Source of the DNA: JAHQVI01 sp050330195 | Lineage (GTDB): Bacteria; Pseudomonadota; Alphaproteobacteria; Rhizobiales; Rhodomicrobiaceae | Length of the DNA: 25,492 nucleotides | Reading direction: 5' to 3' | NCBI GenBank assembly: GCA_050330195.1 | Contig: JBHJOB010000102.1 | Location: 1-25,492 of the forward strand | In this document: positions 23,085-25,492 of the stretch, one piece after another | Position numbering within the stretch: position 1 is the stretch's first letter | How the letters are laid out: every line of letters starts with the position of its first letter | Notes under the pieces: generated by a model | The model's input: only the letters and a program-made list of their open reading frames with translations | What the model was told of the DNA's origin: nothing | Database searches by the model: none | Program-made: the position numbers and the translations under genes

Positions 23085-24164
23085 ATGGCCCGCATCACAC
23101 TGAGACAGCTTCTGGATCACGCAGCCGAGCACAGCTATGGCGTTCCTGCGTTCAACATCAACAACATGGAGCAGGGGCTCGCCATTCTGGAAGCCGCAAA
23201 GGCGACCGACAGTCCGGTGATCATTCAGGCATCGCGCGGCGCACGCAACTATGCGGGCGACCTGATGCTCGGCAAGATCGTCGAGGGGCTGGAGCTGATG
23301 TTTCCCGACATCCCGATCTGCCTGCATCAGGACCACGGCAATGATGTCGCGACATGCCTGTCCGCCATCCAGCACGGCTACACTTCCGTCATGATGGACG
23401 GCTCGCTCAGGGCGGACGCAAAGACGCCTGCGGATTATGACTATAACGTCGCTATTACAGGAGAAGTCTCGCGCCTCGCGCATCTGGTCGGCGCTTCGGT
23501 CGAGGGTGAACTCGGCTGTCTCGGCTCGCTGGAGACCGGCGAAGGCGAGGCGGAAGACGGCCACGGCGCGGAAGGCAAGCTCTCGAAGGAGCAGCTTCTG
23601 ACCGATCCGGACGAGGCGATGCGCTTCGTCGCGGCAACGAAGGTCGATGCGCTGGCCGTCGCTATCGGCACCAGCCACGGCGCGTACAAATTCACCCGCA
23701 AGCCGACCGGCGACATTCTTGCGATGGATGTGATCGAGAAGATCCACGCGAGGCTGCCGAACACGCATATCGTCATGCACGGATCGTCCTCGGTGCCGGA
23801 AGAGTGGCAGGAAGTGTTCAACGCCAATGGCGGCGAGATGCGCGAGACTTATGGCGTTCCCGTCGAGGAGATCGTGCGCGGCATAAAGTACGGTGTACGG
23901 AAGGTCAACATCGACACGGACCTCCGTCTTGCCGGATCGGCCGAATTCCGCCGCGTTGCGTCAACGTCGAAATCCGAATTCGACCCTCGCAAATTCCTCA
24001 AACCAGCGATGACCGCCATGAGCAAGGTCTGCCGCGAGCGCTTTGAAGCTTTCGGCACGGCGGGCAACGCATCGAAAATCAAGACCGTTCCGCTCGCCGA
24101 GATGGCGAAGCGCTACGCCTCCGGCTCTCTCGACCCGAACGTCACAATATCGGCCGCTGCCTGA
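23085..24164 (+). CDS. cbbA: Class II fructose-bisphosphate aldolase, Calvin-cycle subtype (CbbA)
   Basis: Zinc-dependent aldolase that condenses triose phosphates to fructose 1,6-bisphosphate (and likely erythrose 4-phosphate to sedoheptulose bisphosphate). It has 359 residues. LHQDHGND gives the catalytic D83 and zinc ligand H84; further ligands are H198 (GTSHGAYKF) and H232 (MHGSSSVP). GVRKVNIDTDLRLA is the phosphate-binding C-terminal strand. It starts one base after the cbbT stop codon with GGGAGGAG upstream, so it is tightly coupled. The cbb order T-A-L is the same as I recall for Sinorhizobium. Confidence 0.96.
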   Translation: MARITLRQLLDHAAEHSYGVPAFNINNMEQGLAILEAAKATDSPVIIQASRGARNYAGDLMLGKIVEGLELMFPDIPICLHQDHGNDVATCLSAIQHGYTSVMMDGSLRADAKTPADYDYNVAITGEVSRLAHLVGASVEGELGCLGSLETGEGEAEDGHGAEGKLSKEQLLTDPDEAMRFVAATKVDALAVAIGTSHGAYKFTRKPTGDILAMDVIEKIHARLPNTHIVMHGSSSVPEEWQEVFNANGGEMRETYGVPVEEIVRGIKYGVRKVNIDTDLRLAGSAEFRRVASTSKSEFDPRKFLKPAMTAMSKVCRERFEAFGTAGNASKIKTVPLAEMAKRYASGSLDPNVTISAAA

Positions 24165-24200
24165 AGAGGCGGCTCTCGCTCAAGACCGAAAGGAAACGTC

Positions 24201-25492
24201 ATGTTGGATCAAGCTCAGAAGACAGTCTCGGGAGCAGACCGCTACAAGGCGGGCGTGCTCGAATACAAGAAGATGGGCTATTGGGAGCCCGACTACGAAC
24301 CCAAGGATACGGACATCATCGCGCTGTTCCGGATCACGCCGCAGGATGGCGTCGATCCGATCGAAGCCGCCGCCGCCGTTGCGGGCGAAAGCTCCACGGC
24401 CACATGGACGGTCGTTTGGACGGACCGGCTGACGGCCTGCGAGAAATACCGCGCCAAGGCCTACCGCGTCGATCCTGTTCCAAATGCGGAGGGTCAGTAT
24501 TTCGCCTATATCGCCTACGATCTCGACCTGTTCGAGTCCGGCTCCATCGCAAATCTGACCGCGTCGATCATCGGCAACGTTTTCGGCTTCAAGCCGCTCA
24601 AGGGCCTTCGCCTTGAGGATATGCGCCTGCCGGTCGCCTATGTGAAGACGTTTCAGGGACCGGCCACCGGCATCGTCGTGGAACGCGAGCGGCTGAACTG
24701 TTACGGCCGTCCGCTGCTCGGGGCAACCGTGAAGCCGAAGCTCGGCCTTTCGGGGCGCAATTACGGCCGCGTGGTATACGAAGCGCTGAAGGGCGGTCTC
24801 GATTTCACCAAGGACGACGAGAACATCAACTCGCAACCCTTCATGCACTGGCGGGACCGCTATCTGTACTGCATGGAGGCGGTCAACCGCGCCATGGCGG
24901 CGACCGGCGAGGTCAAGGGCACCTATCTGAACGTCACCGCCGGGACGATGGAGGACATGTATGAGCGCGCCGAATTCGCGAAGGATCTCGGCTCGGTGAT
25001 CATCATGATCGACCTGGTGATCGGCTACACCGCCATCCAGTCCATAGCGAAATGGGCGCGCAGGAACGACATGATCCTGCACCTCCACCGCGCCGGGCAT
25101 TCGACCTATACGCGGCAGAAGAACCATGGCGTCAGCTTCCGCGTGATCGCCAAATGGATGCGGCTGGCGGGCGTCGATCATATCCATGCGGGGACCGTCG
25201 TCGGCAAGCTTGAGGGCGATCCGCTCACGACGCGCGGCTATTACGACATCTGCCGCGAGGAAAAGAACCCGCTGTCGCTCGAAACCGGGATCTTCTTCGA
25301 TCAGGACTGGGCTTCGCTCAACAAGATGATGCCGGTTGCGTCCGGCGGCATTCACGCCGGTCAGATGCATCAGCTTCTGGAGCATCTCGGCGAGGACGTC
25401 GTGCTGCAGTTCGGCGGCGGCACCATCGGCCATCCGCACGGCATCGAGGCGGGCGCGACGGCCAACCGCGTGGCGCTGGAAGCGATGATCTT
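24201..25492 (+). CDS. cbbL: RuBisCO large subunit, form IC (red type), C-terminus cut by window edge
   Basis: Carboxylates ribulose 1,5-bisphosphate. 430 codons are visible of about 486. It starts at ATG 24201 (MLDQAQKTVSGADRYKAGVL), ten bases after AAAGGAAA. Catalytic residues are all present: K178 in TVKPKLGLS, the carbamylated lysine in FTKDDEN (K204, D206, E207), H296 in LHRAGHSTY, loop-6 K336 in VVGKLEGD and S381 in ASGGIHAGQ. The red-type subgroup is shown by YGRPLLGATVKPKLGLSGRN and GGGTIGHPHG. The small subunit cbbS and the activase cbbX are expected just beyond the right edge. It lies 36 bases after cbbA. Confidence 0.97.
   Translation, partial: MLDQAQKTVSGADRYKAGVLEYKKMGYWEPDYEPKDTDIIALFRITPQDGVDPIEAAAAVAGESSTATWTVVWTDRLTACEKYRAKAYRVDPVPNAEGQYFAYIAYDLDLFESGSIANLTASIIGNVFGFKPLKGLRLEDMRLPVAYVKTFQGPATGIVVERERLNCYGRPLLGATVKPKLGLSGRNYGRVVYEALKGGLDFTKDDENINSQPFMHWRDRYLYCMEAVNRAMAATGEVKGTYLNVTAGTMEDMYERAEFAKDLGSVIIMIDLVIGYTAIQSIAKWARRNDMILHLHRAGHSTYTRQKNHGVSFRVIAKWMRLAGVDHIHAGTVVGKLEGDPLTTRGYYDICREEKNPLSLETGIFFDQDWASLNKMMPVASGGIHAGQMHQLLEHLGEDVVLQFGGGTIGHPHGIEAGATANRVALEAMI

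Noticed and set aside
1..25492. CRISPR arrays, tRNA or rRNA genes, insertion sequences, toxin-antitoxin pairs
   Set aside because: No regularly spaced direct repeats, no tRNA-like cloverleaf with CCA-end context, no transposase motif or terminal repeats seen by eye; not tested by computation.

Overview
The window is GC-rich DNA packed with genes on both strands. It most likely comes from an alphaproteobacterium of the Hyphomicrobiales (rhizobial relatives). Three things suggest this: a red-type (form IC) RuBisCO operon in the order cbbR<-/->cbbF-cbbP-cbbT-cbbA-cbbL, several TRAP/ABC uptake operons each with its own one-component regulator, and one short palindromic element (about 20022-20073) of a kind I recall as scattered through rhizobial genomes. 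I see no rRNA, tRNA, insertion sequence, CRISPR array or phage gene, and no gene-free stretch longer than about 260 bases.

Left part (1-5880): a branched-chain-amino-acid-type ABC uptake operon on the minus strand (substrate-binding protein, livH, livM; livM runs off the left edge and the ATPases must lie outside). Divergent from it is a small NTF2/SnoaL-like protein, then a GntR/FCD repressor on the minus strand, then a winged-helix DNA glycosylase of the YcaQ/AlkX family on the plus strand. GCATGC-centred palindromes in the 3116-3319 gap are candidate operators for the GntR protein.

Middle part (5880-10095): a TRAP transporter pair (small and large membrane subunits, minus strand) without an adjacent periplasmic binding protein. 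Divergent from it are an uncharacterised thiamine-diphosphate enzyme of the acetolactate-synthase/benzoylformate-decarboxylase superfamily and a cysteine-rich DUF1272 zinc protein.

Third part (10096-15374): a TetR regulator divergent from a three-gene oxidative N-demethylation cassette: an old-yellow-enzyme/dimethylglycine-dehydrogenase-like flavoprotein, a Rieske oxygenase of the GbcA/Stc2 (betaine demethylase) type, and its FAD/[2Fe-2S] reductase. Two GACA-N4-TGTC boxes exactly 21 bp apart lie between tetR and the cassette and look like the operator. A clean hairpin terminator overlaps the stop codons at the end.

Right part (15366-25492): a TPR-SPINDLY/OGT-like glycosyltransferase gene with what reads as a single-base frameshift near its 5' end, then cbbR and the divergent Calvin-cycle operon: fructose-bisphosphatase, phosphoribulokinase, transketolase, class II aldolase and the RuBisCO large subunit, which is cut by the right edge. 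Together these regenerate ribulose bisphosphate and fix CO2. The betaine cassette should release methyl groups as formaldehyde, which could in principle reach RuBisCO after oxidation to CO2; that link is an inference from proximity only. I find no wholly unknown system. The best leads are the tandem TetR operator, the frameshifted glycosyltransferase, the three-cysteine iron-sulfur site in the flavoprotein, and the orphan TRAP/ThDP/DUF1272 locus.
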